A DNA stretch of 64,000 nt from assembly GCA_021851405.1 (NCBI GenBank), contig JAJZDW010000012.1:22086-86085 (forward strand), written 5' to 3'. Below, one piece after another: positions 54,429 through 63,755 of this stretch. The stretch's first letter is position 1. Every line of letters starts with the position of its first letter. A model generated the notes under the pieces. That model did no database searches. It saw only the letters and a program-made list of their open reading frames with translations, and was not told the origin of the DNA. Made by a program: the position numbers and the translations under genes. The stretch comes from Pseudomonadota bacterium (GTDB lineage: Bacteria > Pseudomonadota > Gammaproteobacteria > Steroidobacterales > Steroidobacteraceae).

Positions 54429-55625
54429 GTGTTTGAGCATCTCGACCGGCTGGCGCCGGACCCTATCCTCGGCCTGATGGCCGCATTTCGCGCCGACACC
54501 GATGCCCGCAAAGTGGATCTGGGCGTTGGCGTATACCGTGACGATCGCGGCGATACGCCCGTCATGCAGGCGGTGCGCGAGGCCGAGCGCGCCGTCCTGG
54601 AGCGCCAGCGCACCAAGACGTACGTGGCCCCCGCCGGCAACCCGGCATTCAACGAGGCCCTGCGGCGTTTGGCGCTTGGCGAGCACTCCGCGCTCGAGCG
54701 CTCCGAGCGGGTCCGGGCCGTGCAGGCGCCCGGCGGCTGCGGTGCGCTGCGTCTCGGCGCGGAGCTGATCCGTGCAGCCCGTCCCGAGGCGGTGGTGCAC
54801 GTGAGCAACCCGACCTGGGCGAACCATGTGCCGCTGCTCTGCGGGTGTGGCCTGAAGCTCGAACGCTATCCGTATTTCGAGGCCGCGACCGGTGGCGTGG
54901 CGTTCGAGGCCATGATGGACGCGCTGCAGAAACTGCCGCCGCGTTCCGTCGTGCTGCTGCATGCCTCCTGCCACAACCCCACGGGCGCGGACCTCGAGGA
55001 GGGCCAGTGGCGACAGATCGCGGCGCTCCTCGCCGAGCGCGAGTTGCTGCCGTTCATCGACATGGCCTATCAGGGCCTCGGCCGGGGCGTTGCCGAGGAC
55101 GCCTTCGGCCTGCGGCTGCTCGCCGAGCAGCTGCCCGAGGCGCTGATCGCGGTGTCCTGCTCGAAGAACTTCGGACTGTACCGCGAGCGCGTCGGCTGCC
55201 TGATCACGGTCAGCCAGAACGGGAACGCAGCGGAGGCTGCGCTCACGCAGCTGGTGCGCATCGCCCGGGGGCTGTACTCGATGCCCCCGGATCACGGCGC
55301 GGCGATCGTGGCGGAGATTCTCGGCAACGAATCGCTGCGCGGGGCGTGGCAGCGCGAGCTCGATGCGATGCGCGAGCGCATCGTGACGCTGCGCGAGGCT
55401 GCTGCCGAGGCACTCGCGGCGAGCTGCCCGGACCGGGACTTCAGCCACATCGTGCGCCAGCGTGGCATGTTCTCCTACCTCGGCGTCGATGCGGACACCG
55501 TCCGACGGCTGCGCGAGGCGCATCACGTCTACATGACCGACGACAGCCGGATCAACGTCGCCGGTCTGCGTCAGGAGAACATTGCGTACTTCGCCGAGGC
55601 GGTTGCCCGGGCGCTCGCTCAGTAG
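54429..55625 (+). CDS. tyrB: Aromatic/aspartate aminotransferase
   Basis: A 398-residue class I aminotransferase of the AspC/TyrB group. GTG 54429 has AGGAG nine bases upstream. The protein starts MFEHLDRLAPDPILGLMAAFRADTDARKVDLGVGVYRDD, the classic TyrB/AspC opening. PLP is bound by Lys246 in SCSKNFGLYRERVG, with the HASCHNPTG and SNPTWANH motifs upstream and the substrate Arg near the C-terminus (DSRINVAGL). It exchanges amino groups between aromatic or acidic amino acids and 2-oxoglutarate. Aromatic versus aspartate preference is not settled by motif alone. Confidence 0.93.
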   Translation: MFEHLDRLAPDPILGLMAAFRADTDARKVDLGVGVYRDDRGDTPVMQAVREAERAVLERQRTKTYVAPAGNPAFNEALRRLALGEHSALERSERVRAVQAPGGCGALRLGAELIRAARPEAVVHVSNPTWANHVPLLCGCGLKLERYPYFEAATGGVAFEAMMDALQKLPPRSVVLLHASCHNPTGADLEEGQWRQIAALLAERELLPFIDMAYQGLGRGVAEDAFGLRLLAEQLPEALIAVSCSKNFGLYRERVGCLITVSQNGNAAEAALTQLVRIARGLYSMPPDHGAAIVAEILGNESLRGAWQRELDAMRERIVTLREAAAEALAASCPDRDFSHIVRQRGMFSYLGVDADTVRRLREAHHVYMTDDSRINVAGLRQENIAYFAEAVARALAQ

Positions 55626-56146
55626 GCTCCAGGGGCCTGCGGCGCGCCCTTGCGCTCGAGGATCATGAAGGTGAACGCGTAGGCGTTGCGTGCATCGGCG
55701 GGATGGCGATGGCACTCGACATCCGCCCACTGGATCGGGTCGATGGCCGGGAAGAAGGTGTCGCCGCTGATCTCGGCGTGCACCAGCGTCAGATAGATCC
55801 GGCGCGCGAACGGCATCAGCAGGCGGTACACCTCGGCCCCGCCGATGCCGATCAGCTCCGGCTCCTCGCGCACGCAGCCGAGCGCGTGACCGAGGGAGTG
55901 CACGGCGAATACCCCGGGGTTGTGCCACTGGCGGTTGCGCGTCAGGACGAGGTTGCGCCGATCGGGCAGCGGCCGCCCGATCGACTCGAAGGTCCGGCGG
56001 CCCATCAGGATCGGCTTGCCGGTGGTGATCGCCTTGAAGCGCTTCAGATCATCGGCGAGCCGCCACGGCAGCGAGTTGTCGCGGCCGATGCAGCCGTTCT
56101 CGGCCATGGCGGCGATCAGCGAGACTTGCGGCTGAGCGAGGCTCAT
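55619..56146 (-). CDS. folA: Dihydrofolate reductase
   Basis: A 175-residue DHFR reducing dihydrofolate to tetrahydrofolate with NADPH. Motifs: IAAMAENGCIGRDNSLPWRLADDLKRFK with the catalytic Asp, GRRTFESIGRPLPDRRN, and IGGAEVYRLLMP. It is the last gene of a minus-strand series thyA-SET-kup-folA, so it lies near thymidylate synthase, whose product dihydrofolate it recycles. Its 3' end overlaps tyrB by seven bases. Confidence 0.96.
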   Translation of the reverse strand: MSLAQPQVSLIAAMAENGCIGRDNSLPWRLADDLKRFKAITTGKPILMGRRTFESIGRPLPDRRNLVLTRNRQWHNPGVFAVHSLGHALGCVREEPELIGIGGAEVYRLLMPFARRIYLTLVHAEISGDTFFPAIDPIQWADVECHRHPADARNAYAFTFMILERKGAPQAPGAY

Positions 56147-56189
56147 CGGCTGCCTCGGGCCGTCGGTGCACGCTCGAGCACGTGGCGCC

Positions 56190-58061
56190 TCAGATTTCCA
56201 CGACGGTGTTGAGCGAGACGACTCCGCGCTGCGGCATGCGGAAGAATTCCGCCGCCTGGGTGCTGTGTCGCTGCATGCGCGCGAACATCTGCCGCTGGAT
56301 GCCGCGCCAACCGGGCAGGTCGCGCGCGCGGACCACGTGCTGGCCGACGAAGAATGAGCTGTCTTCCATGAACACCTTCAGGCCGCGCGCGCGGCAGCCG
56401 CGCAACGCCTCCCCGACGTCGGGCGTTTCCATGAATCCGAAACGCGCCGTCACCCGGTAGATCCCGGGCAGCGTCTCGTCGATCTCCACGCGATTGGCCG
56501 GATCCTGGCGCGGTGTGCGCATGATCTCCAGGTTCAGGATGATCACCCGCTCGTGCACCACGCGGTTGTACTCGAGGTTGCGGATCAGTGCCGAGGGGAT
56601 GAGGTCCGCCGTGCTGGCGAGGAACACCGCGGTGCCGGGCACTCGGTGCACGTTGGCGAGCAGGTTCGGCAGTTCGCTGCGCGGGATCGCCTGGCGGACC
56701 AGCGCGGCACGCAGCTCGAGCCGTCCGCTGCGCCAGGTGACGAACACGGCGAACAGCACGACCGCGAGCGCCAGCGGAATCCAGCCGCCGCTGGGCACCT
56801 TGGTCATGTTGCCGATGAAGAACACGCTATCGACCACCAACAGCAGTCCGAACACCAGCGTCACGAACCACTTCGGCCAGTTCCACTGCTGCAGGGCCAC
56901 GAACGCCCCGAGTACGGTGGTGATCAACATGGTGCCGACGACGGCCGAGCCGTACGCGGCCGACAATGCGTTCGAGGACCGAAATCCCACCACGAAGGCG
57001 ACGACCGCGCAGCACACCAGCCAGTTGACCGCCGGCACATAAATCTGTCCGAGCTCGGTGTCCGAGGTCTGCAGCACGCGGATGCGCGGCAACAGGTCGA
57101 GCTGCACGGCCTGACGGGCTATCGAGAACGCCCCGGAGATCACCGCCTGGGAGGCGATCACGCTCGCGGCGGTCGCCAGGATCACCATCCACGGCAGCGC
57201 AGTCGGGGAGACCATGTAGTAGAGCGTGAGCGGGATGTAGTGCCCGTGGGCGAGTTGCAACGCGCCTTGGCCGAAGTAGTTGATGAGCAGCGCCGGCCAG
57301 ATGAGGAAGTACCACGCGATGCGCACCGGCTCCTTGCCGAAGTGTCCCATGTCCGCATAGAGCGCCTCACCGCCGGTGAGGCACAGGAACACCGCACCGA
57401 TGATCGCGAGCGACACGCCGGGGCGGTGCACCAGCAGCTCCATGCCGTAGATCGGGTTGATGGCGTAGAGCACGACCGGATCGGCGCGGATCGCATTGAT
57501 ACCGGTCACGGCGAGCACCAGGAACCACACGATCATGATCGGGCCGAACAGCGCCCCGACCCGCGCGGTACCGCGCCGCTGGTAGATGAACAGCCCGAGG
57601 ATCACGGCCACCGTGACCGGCACGATCAAGTGCGTGAAATCCGGGCTCAGCACCGCCATGCCCTCCGCGGCGCTGAGCACACTGATGGCCGGAGTGATCA
57701 GCGAGTCGCAGAAGAAGAACGCCGTGCCGGCGAGCGCGAGGCCGACGATGATGCGGGCCCAGAGACTGCCGGCGACGCTGTTGCGCTGCGCCAGGGCGAA
57801 CATGGCGAGAATCCCGCCCTCGCCCTCGTTGTCCGCGCGCATGATGATGGTGATGTACTTGACGGTGACCGAGATGGTCAACGCCCAGAGAATCAACGAC
57901 AGCGAGCCGAGCACGGCCAGATGGTCGAAATGCCCGGCCTCGGTGAGCGTCTCCTCGAGCGCATAGAGCGGGCTGGTGCCAATGTCGCCGTAGACGATGC
58001 CGGTAGCCCCGATCACCGCCGCGAGCGTCCAGCCGCGCGCCTGGCCCGAGTGAGTGCTCAC
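56190..58061 (-). CDS. kup: Low-affinity potassium transporter Kup
   Basis: A 623-residue K+ uptake protein with about twelve transmembrane helices and a cytoplasmic C-terminal domain. The start region is VIGATGIVYGDIGTSPLYALEE, the family signature, followed by DNEGEGGILAMFAL, CLTGGEALYADMGHFG and INYFGQGALQL. GTG 58061 (MSTHSGQARGWTLAAV) is chosen; upstream codons are Arg-rich shadow of the SET gene. It begins four bases after the SET gene stop. Confidence 0.95.
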   Translation of the reverse strand: MSTHSGQARGWTLAAVIGATGIVYGDIGTSPLYALEETLTEAGHFDHLAVLGSLSLILWALTISVTVKYITIIMRADNEGEGGILAMFALAQRNSVAGSLWARIIVGLALAGTAFFFCDSLITPAISVLSAAEGMAVLSPDFTHLIVPVTVAVILGLFIYQRRGTARVGALFGPIMIVWFLVLAVTGINAIRADPVVLYAINPIYGMELLVHRPGVSLAIIGAVFLCLTGGEALYADMGHFGKEPVRIAWYFLIWPALLINYFGQGALQLAHGHYIPLTLYYMVSPTALPWMVILATAASVIASQAVISGAFSIARQAVQLDLLPRIRVLQTSDTELGQIYVPAVNWLVCCAVVAFVVGFRSSNALSAAYGSAVVGTMLITTVLGAFVALQQWNWPKWFVTLVFGLLLVVDSVFFIGNMTKVPSGGWIPLALAVVLFAVFVTWRSGRLELRAALVRQAIPRSELPNLLANVHRVPGTAVFLASTADLIPSALIRNLEYNRVVHERVIILNLEIMRTPRQDPANRVEIDETLPGIYRVTARFGFMETPDVGEALRGCRARGLKVFMEDSSFFVGQHVVRARDLPGWRGIQRQMFARMQRHSTQAAEFFRMPQRGVVSLNTVVEI

Positions 58062-58065
58062 CGCA

Positions 58066-58695
58066 TCACCGCGCCGCGGCTCGCGTTCGCGGAGTCTTGC
58101 GCGCTGCGCGGCGCGGGGTGCTCGTGCGCGCACCCGTGCGCGCACTGCGTTTCTTCTTTTTCGCGGGCGCCGGTGCGCTCTTCGCGCGCGCGCGCACTGC
58201 GACCGGCGCGGGCCGAGCGGGCTTTCGCTTCGCCGGCCAGAGCATGGTGCCACGGCAGTTCGGCGCGCCGCAGCGGCAGGCGTAGATCTCATCGACGTCC
58301 GCCGGATCGTCTGCCGAGCGCCCGAGCTGGTAGTCGTAGTTGAGCTCTTCGCCCGGCTCGATGGTGCGGATCGCCTCGATGAACACCCGCTTGCCCTCGA
58401 TCACCGCCTCGCAATTCGGATCGCAGCAATGGTTCATGTAGCGCGCATCGGTGCCGCCGACGCCGGCATCGATCACCGTGCGCGCATCGAGGATGAACAG
58501 GAACGTGTGGTTGTCGCGCTCGTCGCGGTCCTCGTAGCGCCGGTCTGCTTCCTGATGCGAGACGTGCTCGCCGAGATACTCGGTCACGCGGGTGCCCTTG
58601 CGGATGCGTCGCAGCGCGAACGCGCCGCGGCCGTGCACACGCGAGCGGCGGACTTTGAAATAAGGCGCGCCGCGCGCGGCGGTCTTGCCGGTCAT
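58066..58695 (-). CDS. SET-domain protein methyltransferase with basic histone-like tail
   Basis: A 209-residue protein. Residues 10-150 form a SET domain: FKVRRSRVHGRGAFALRRIRKG, the NHCCDPN motif (88-94), catalytic Tyr region ELNYDY (117-122), and a post-SET zinc site built from Cys95, Cys140, Cys142 and Cys147 (CRCGAPNCRG). This is the lysine-methyltransferase fold of eukaryotic histone modifiers, also found in some bacteria and pathogens. Residues 155-209 are a Lys/Arg/Ala/Pro-rich tail like H1 or AlgP. It is cytoplasmic, sits in the thyA-kup run, and its own target is unknown. Confidence 0.9.
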   Translation of the reverse strand: MTGKTAARGAPYFKVRRSRVHGRGAFALRRIRKGTRVTEYLGEHVSHQEADRRYEDRDERDNHTFLFILDARTVIDAGVGGTDARYMNHCCDPNCEAVIEGKRVFIEAIRTIEPGEELNYDYQLGRSADDPADVDEIYACRCGAPNCRGTMLWPAKRKPARPAPVAVRARAKSAPAPAKKKKRSARTGARTSTPRRAARKTPRTRAAAR

Positions 58696-58706
58696 GCTGA
58701 GTCTCC

Positions 58707-59501
58707 CTAGACGGCCACCGGCGCTGCGATCGCCGGATGGTATTGATAGTTGACGAACTCGAAGTCCTCGAGCCGGTAGTCGAACAGACTCGGTGGCCGG
58801 CGCGCGATGCGCAGCTGCGGCAGCGGCAGCGGCTCGCGCTGCAGCTGCAGGCGCGCCTGATCGAGGTGATTGGTGTACAGGTGGCAGTCCCCGCCGGTCC
58901 AGATGAACTCCCCGGGCGCGAGATCGCACTGCTCGGCGACCATGTGAGTGAGCAGGGCGTAGCTGGCGATGTTGAACGGTACGCCGAGAAATACATCGGC
59001 GCTGCGCTGGTAGAGCTGGCAGGAGAGCCGGCCGCCGGCGACGTAGAACTGGAACAGCGCATGACAGGGCAGCAGACGCATCTGGGGCAGATCGGCGACG
59101 TTCCAGGCGCTCACCAGGATCCGGCGCGAATCCGGGTCGCGCCGGATCAGCTCGATCGCCGCGCTGATCTGATCGATGGTGCGCCCGTTGGCCGCCGTCC
59201 AGGCGCGCCACTGCTTGCCGTACACCGGGCCGAGCTCCCCGTGCTCGTCGGCCCACTCGTCCCAGATACTCACGCCCTGTTCGCGCAGCCAGCGCACGTT
59301 GGTGTCCCCGCGCAGGAACCACAGCAGCTCGCAGATCACTGAGCGCAGGTGCACTCGCTTGGTGGTGACCAGCGGGAAGCCCTGCGCCAAGTCGAAGCGC
59401 AGCTGCTCCCCAAAGCACGAGAGCGTCCCGGTGCCGGTGCGATCAGCCTTCGGCGCCCCGCGCTCGAGGATGCGGCGCATCAGGTCGAGGTACGGGCGCA
59501 T
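58707..59501 (-). CDS. thyA: Thymidylate synthase
   Basis: A 264-residue ThyA, the same length as in E. coli. It methylates dUMP with methylene-THF. The catalytic Cys146 is in [11 protein letters not shown], and [39 protein letters not shown] and HLYTNH are all present. It follows lgt by six bases and precedes the SET gene by 11. Confidence 0.99.
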   Translation of the reverse strand: MRPYLDLMRRILERGAPKADRTGTGTLSCFGEQLRFDLAQGFPLVTTKRVHLRSVICELLWFLRGDTNVRWLREQGVSIWDEWADEHGELGPVYGKQWRAWTAANGRTIDQISAAIELIRRDPDSRRILVSAWNVADLPQMRLLPCHALFQFYVAGGRLSCQLYQRSADVFLGVPFNIASYALLTHMVAEQCDLAPGEFIWTGGDCHLYTNHLDQARLQLQREPLPLPQLRIARRPPSLFDYRLEDFEFVNYQYHPAIAAPVAV

Positions 59502-59507
59502 CGCGGT

Positions 59508-60317
59508 TCAGCGAGCGGTGTCGGGGAGAAAATTGCCCGAGGTCTTGCGCGCCTGATAGGCGTAGATCATCAGACCGGCGCCGATCACGATCATGGGGAA
59601 GGAGAGGACCTGGCCCATGGTCACCCAGCCCCAGGCGAGGTAGCCCAGCTGCGGATCCGGTAGGCGCACGAACTCCACCAGAAAGCGGAACAACCCGTAC
59701 AGCAGCAGGAACAACCCCGCGGCCGCCAGGCGCGGTTTGGGCTTGGCGGTGAAGGTCCACATCACCGTCAACAGTACGATGCCTTCAAAGAACGCCTCGT
59801 AGAGCTGCGAGGGCTGCAGCACCTGGCCGTGGTAGAGAAATCCCCACGGCAGCGTCGTCGGCTTGCCCCACAGCTCGCCGTTGATGAAGTTGCCGAGCCG
59901 CCCGAAGAACAGGCCGAGCGGCGGCAGCGGTGCGGTGAAATCGAACACGTCCGCAGCGTTGCGCTTGCGGCGCAGCGCGAAGATCGTCATGGCGAGAATG
60001 ACCCCGAGCAGCCCGCCATGGAAGGACATGCCCCCATCCCACACCTCGATCGGGTACCACGGGTTGTGCGCGGTCCAGAACGTCATGCCGTAGAAGAGCA
60101 CGTAGCCGATGCGCCCGCCGAGGATGACCCCGAGCATGCAGTAGAAAATCAGGTCATCGACGTCGACGGCCTTCCAGGTCGACACCGCACGCGAGGCGCG
60201 ATAGCGAGCCATGCCCCAGGCGCCGGCGAAGCCGAGCAGATACATGATGCCGTACCAGTGGACCTTCAGCGGGCCGAGCCGGAACGCGATCGGATTGATG
60301 TCGGGGTACTTGATCAT
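59508..60317 (-). CDS. lgt: Prolipoprotein diacylglyceryl transferase
   Basis: A 269-residue inner-membrane enzyme with about seven helices that adds diacylglycerol to the lipobox Cys of lipoproteins. The Lgt signature GRLGNFINGELWG (about 135-147) and the early HWYGIMYLLGF and SFHGGLLG motifs are present. ATG 60317 fits the family; no Shine-Dalgarno sequence is visible. Adjacent lgt-thyA is a common proteobacterial pair. It lies 11 bases after the rlmI-like stop. Confidence 0.97.
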   Translation of the reverse strand: MIKYPDINPIAFRLGPLKVHWYGIMYLLGFAGAWGMARYRASRAVSTWKAVDVDDLIFYCMLGVILGGRIGYVLFYGMTFWTAHNPWYPIEVWDGGMSFHGGLLGVILAMTIFALRRKRNAADVFDFTAPLPPLGLFFGRLGNFINGELWGKPTTLPWGFLYHGQVLQPSQLYEAFFEGIVLLTVMWTFTAKPKPRLAAAGLFLLLYGLFRFLVEFVRLPDPQLGYLAWGWVTMGQVLSFPMIVIGAGLMIYAYQARKTSGNFLPDTAR

Positions 60318-60325
60318 GGCGGTGA

Positions 60326-60331
60326 AGTTTA
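60326..60331 (-). promoter_or_regulatory. Possible -10 box of lgt (TAAACT)
   Basis: On the minus strand TAAACT ends eight bases before the lgt ATG, but its TAA is the stop codon of the upstream gene, so the match may be coincidental. Confidence 0.25.
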
Positions 60332-61552
60332 GCCGACCTGGCCGACGATGCGGCAGAAGAACGCCTTCAGGTAGCGAGTCTCGGGGATTCCGGGGTGAAT
60401 CGGATGGTCGGGAGACTGGCCGCCCGCCTCGAGAACCTGCGCCTCGCGCCCGGTATGGCGCGCGGCGGCCTGCACGGCCTCGAGCAGCGCCGCTTCCGTC
60501 AGGTGGTACGAGCAGGAGCACGAGACCAGCAGACCCTCATCGGCGAGCACGCCGAGGGCGAGCTGGTTGAGTTTGCGGTAGGCCGCCTGGCCGCGCGGCA
60601 GATCCTTCTTGCGCTTGATGAAGGCGGGCGGATCGAGCACCACAACGTCGAAGCGCTCGCCGCGCTCGTGCAACGCCGTGAGCGCATCGAAGGCGTCCGC
60701 GTGCAGCGTCTGCGCGCTCAGGCCATTGGCCTGGGCATTGCGCTCGACGAACTTAAGCGCACTCTCCGAGGCATCGACGCAGAGCGCGGCAGAGGCCCCT
60801 GCGGCCAGCGCCGTCAGGCTCCATGCGCCGACGTACCCGCACACGTCCAGCACCCGCGCCCCGGGGACCAGATAGCGGGCGAGCCGGGCGCGGTTGGCGC
60901 ACTGGTCGTAGAACCAGCCGGTCTTCTGTCCGGTGGCGAGTGGCGCGCTGAAGTTCAGCCCCGCCTCGCGCACCGTCAGCCCTTCGGGCACCGTACCGAA
61001 GGCGGTCTCGGCCGTGCGGGGCAGCGTCTCGAGCGCTCGGGCACCGGAGTCGTTCTTCCAGAACAGACCCGCCGGCGCGAGCAGCTCGCGCACCACCGCC
61101 TCGAGCGTGCCGCGCAGTGCCTCCATCCCGACCGTGGCGATCTGGCCGACCAGCACGTCCCCGAAGCGATCGAGCACCAGCCCGGGCAGGCCGTCGGACT
61201 CGCCGAACACGAGCCGGTAGTACGGCTCGCGGTGCAACCGCTCGCGCAGCCGCAGCGCGCTGCGCAGGCGCGCCTCGATGAGCGCAGCGTCGATCGGGTG
61301 GCTGGGGTCGCGGCTCATGATCCGCGCGCAGATGAGCGCGTGCGGATTGACGTAGGCGTGGCCCAGGAACTGCCCGCGGTGCGATTCGACCCGGGCGTGG
61401 GCCCCGGGGCTGAAGGCGCGCAGTGGCGTCTCATCGGCGACCTCGTTGCTGAACACCCACGGGTGTCCGGCCACGATGCGCCGCTCCTCCCCGCGCTTCA
61501 GGCGCAGCGTGGCAGGCGGAGCATGGAGCGGATCGGCGAGGGTGTCGCTCAA
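60329..61552 (-). CDS. rlmI: RlmI-like class I SAM-dependent rRNA methyltransferase
   Basis: A 407-residue methyltransferase of the RlmI (m5C1962 of 23S rRNA) family. An N-terminal PUA domain (about 15-85: [21 protein letters not shown]) is followed by a central fold ([12 protein letters not shown]) and a Rossmann methyltransferase with [27 protein letters not shown], the SAM-binding [11 protein letters not shown] and the catalytic [15 protein letters not shown] and SCSCSYH motifs. The target is inferred from the family. It is divergent from the DUF255 gene. Confidence 0.9.
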   Translation of the reverse strand: MSDTLADPLHAPPATLRLKRGEERRIVAGHPWVFSNEVADETPLRAFSPGAHARVESHRGQFLGHAYVNPHALICARIMSRDPSHPIDAALIEARLRSALRLRERLHREPYYRLVFGESDGLPGLVLDRFGDVLVGQIATVGMEALRGTLEAVVRELLAPAGLFWKNDSGARALETLPRTAETAFGTVPEGLTVREAGLNFSAPLATGQKTGWFYDQCANRARLARYLVPGARVLDVCGYVGAWSLTALAAGASAALCVDASESALKFVERNAQANGLSAQTLHADAFDALTALHERGERFDVVVLDPPAFIKRKKDLPRGQAAYRKLNQLALGVLADEGLLVSCSCSYHLTEAALLEAVQAAARHTGREAQVLEAGGQSPDHPIHPGIPETRYLKAFFCRIVGQVG

Positions 61553-61666
61553 GGGGGTGCCGGGGGTGGTGCAAAACGGGGCGGCAGTATACAGGCGCTC
61601 GCGCCGCGCCGCGCGTTATGCTGGCCGCCCCCTCACTGGTCCGCCGGGCGTGCCCGCGGGAGCCTC

Positions 61667-63754
61667 ATGGACAGCCGACACCTGAACGCGGACGGTACGC
61701 CGCGCTACACCAATCGCCTGCTCGCCCAAGCGAGCCCGTACCTGCGCCAGCACGCGCACAACCCGGTCGATTGGTATCCGTGGGGGGATGAGGCCTTCCG
61801 GCGCGCCCGTGCGCTGAATCGCCCGGTGCACCTGAGCGTCGGCTACGCGGCCTGTCACTGGTGCCACGTGCTCGCCGCGGAGAGCTTCGAGGACGAGGCG
61901 ACGGCCGCACTGCTGAACGAGCAGTTCGTGAACATCAAGGTCGACCGCGAGGAGCGGCCCGACGTCGATCGGATCTACCAAATCGCCCAGCAGATGCTCA
62001 CGCACGGGCCGGGCGGCTGGCCGTTGACGATGTTTCTCACCGCTGAGCGGTTGCCGTTTTTCGGCGGCACGTATTTCCCGCCCGAGCCGCGTCACGGACT
62101 GCCGGGCTTCCCGGATCTGCTGCGGCGCGTCGCCGAGTATTACGCGGCGCACCGTGAGACGCTCGACGGGCAGCGCGAGGCGCTCGAGGCGGCCTTCGCG
62201 AGCATCGATCCGCCGGCTGCGCAGGCAGACCTCGTCCTTGACGCCGCGCCGCTCGAAGCGGCGCGCGCGGGGCTCGAGCGCAGCTTCGATGCGCGCTGGG
62301 GCGGTTTCGGCGGCGCACCGAAGTTTCCCCATCCAAGCTCGATCGAGCGGCTGCTGCGCCACTGGCGCGCCAGCGTGCAGCACGAGCCGCCGGACCTCAA
62401 GGGGCTGTACATGGCGGGGCTGACGCTCACGCGCATGGCCGAGGGTGGGATCCACGATGCGCTCGGCGGCGGGTTCTGCCGCTATTCGGTCGATGAGCGC
62501 TGGGGTATTCCGCACTTCGAGAAAATGCTCTACGACAACGCCTGGCTGCTCGGGGTGTACGCCGATGCGTACCGCGCGAGCGGCGATGAGTTGTATGGCG
62601 CGGTGGCGCGCGACACCGGGGAGTGGATGCGCCGGGAGATGCAGTCGGCCGAAGGCGGCTTTTACGCCAGCCTCGATGCCGATTCGGACGGGCACGAAGG
62701 CAGTTACTACGTCTGGAGTCGCGAGGAGGTGCAGGCGACGCTCGAGGCCGACGAGTACGCCGCGTTCGCGCCGTACTACGGCCTCGATCAGCCGCCGAAC
62801 TTCGAGGGACGCTGGCATCTGTCCGTGGCGCGCGCCGCCGGACCGCTCGCCGCCGAGCTCGGACTCGAAGTTGCGCACCTCGCCGAGCGGCTCGAGGGCG
62901 CCCGCGGGAAGCTGCTCGCGGTGCGCGAGCGGCGTGTACGGCCGGCACGGGACGAGAAGATCCTGACCGCCTGGAATGGCCTGGCCATCGCCGGCTTGGC
63001 GCGCGCGGCCGGGGCGCTTCAGTGTGCGGGTCTGGAGGAGTCGGCGAGCCGCGCACTCTCGTTCGCGCAGCGCACGCTCTGGCGCGACGGGCGGCTCGCG
63101 GCCACCGACAGCGCCGGCGGGGCGCGGCTCAACGCCTACCTCGACGATTACGTCTTCCTCGCCGACGGGGTGCTCGAGCTGCAGCAACTGCGGCTGCGTC
63201 CGTCGGAGCTGCGCTTCGCGTGCGAACTGATGGACGTGGTGCTGGCGCATTTTGCGGCCGCCGAGGGCGGGTTCTACTTCACCTCCGACGATCACGAACC
63301 GCTGTTGCACCGCCTGCGCACGTTCGCGGACGAGGCGCTGCCGGCGGGCAACGCGGTGGCGGCCCGGGTGCTGCTGCGGCTGGGGTACCTGCTGGGCGAG
63401 TCACGCTACCTGCAGGCCGCCGAGGGCATCGTGCGGGCCGGCTGGGCGCCGCTCTCGCACCACCCGCAATCCCACGCGACACTGCTCAATGCGCTGGAGG
63501 AACTGCTCGACCCGCCCGAGATCGTAATCCTGCGCGGGGACCCGGACACGCTGCGCAGCTGGCAGCGCGAGCTGTCCCGTCTGTACGCGCCGCGGCGCAT
63601 GGTGCTCGCCGCGGCGGCCGATGCCGAGGACCTGCCGCCGGCGATCGGCGCCAAACCGGCGCGCGGCGCCGCCACCGCCTACCTCTGCCGCGGCAGCGTC
63701 TGCAGCGAACCGATCGAGACCCTCGGGGCGCTCGCCGAGGCGCTGCGCGGTTGA
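61667..63754 (+). CDS. YyaL/DUF255 thioredoxin-domain protein (SSP411 family)
   Basis: A 695-residue protein of the YyaL/spermatogenesis-associated protein 20 family. The N-terminal thioredoxin-like domain has [13 protein letters not shown], the [12 protein letters not shown] motif with two active-site-like cysteines, [17 protein letters not shown], and [11 protein letters not shown] six-hairpin-glycosidase-like helical domain follows ([29 protein letters not shown]). The function is unknown in bacteria. ATG 61667 has GGGAG upstream; a further 424-codon upstream extension of the frame is antisense to rlmI and rejected. Confidence 0.93.
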   Translation: MDSRHLNADGTPRYTNRLLAQASPYLRQHAHNPVDWYPWGDEAFRRARALNRPVHLSVGYAACHWCHVLAAESFEDEATAALLNEQFVNIKVDREERPDVDRIYQIAQQMLTHGPGGWPLTMFLTAERLPFFGGTYFPPEPRHGLPGFPDLLRRVAEYYAAHRETLDGQREALEAAFASIDPPAAQADLVLDAAPLEAARAGLERSFDARWGGFGGAPKFPHPSSIERLLRHWRASVQHEPPDLKGLYMAGLTLTRMAEGGIHDALGGGFCRYSVDERWGIPHFEKMLYDNAWLLGVYADAYRASGDELYGAVARDTGEWMRREMQSAEGGFYASLDADSDGHEGSYYVWSREEVQATLEADEYAAFAPYYGLDQPPNFEGRWHLSVARAAGPLAAELGLEVAHLAERLEGARGKLLAVRERRVRPARDEKILTAWNGLAIAGLARAAGALQCAGLEESASRALSFAQRTLWRDGRLAATDSAGGARLNAYLDDYVFLADGVLELQQLRLRPSELRFACELMDVVLAHFAAAEGGFYFTSDDHEPLLHRLRTFADEALPAGNAVAARVLLRLGYLLGESRYLQAAEGIVRAGWAPLSHHPQSHATLLNALEELLDPPEIVILRGDPDTLRSWQRELSRLYAPRRMVLAAAADAEDLPPAIGAKPARGAATAYLCRGSVCSEPIETLGALAEALRG

Positions 63755-63755
63755 G

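Noticed and set aside
54231..55928. An extension of MotA by about 560 residues
   Set aside because: It is the antisense of tyrB; MotA homology begins at GTG 54230.
56553..58343. A 596-codon plus-strand frame across kup
   Set aside because: His/Arg/Asp-rich shadow of the kup gene with no domain similarity; the kup frame has all family motifs.
60395..61666. A 424-codon upstream extension of the YyaL/DUF255 frame
   Set aside because: It is antisense to the well-supported rlmI-like gene, Arg/Glu/Gln-rich, and without family similarity; the family start and a ribosome site are at 61667.
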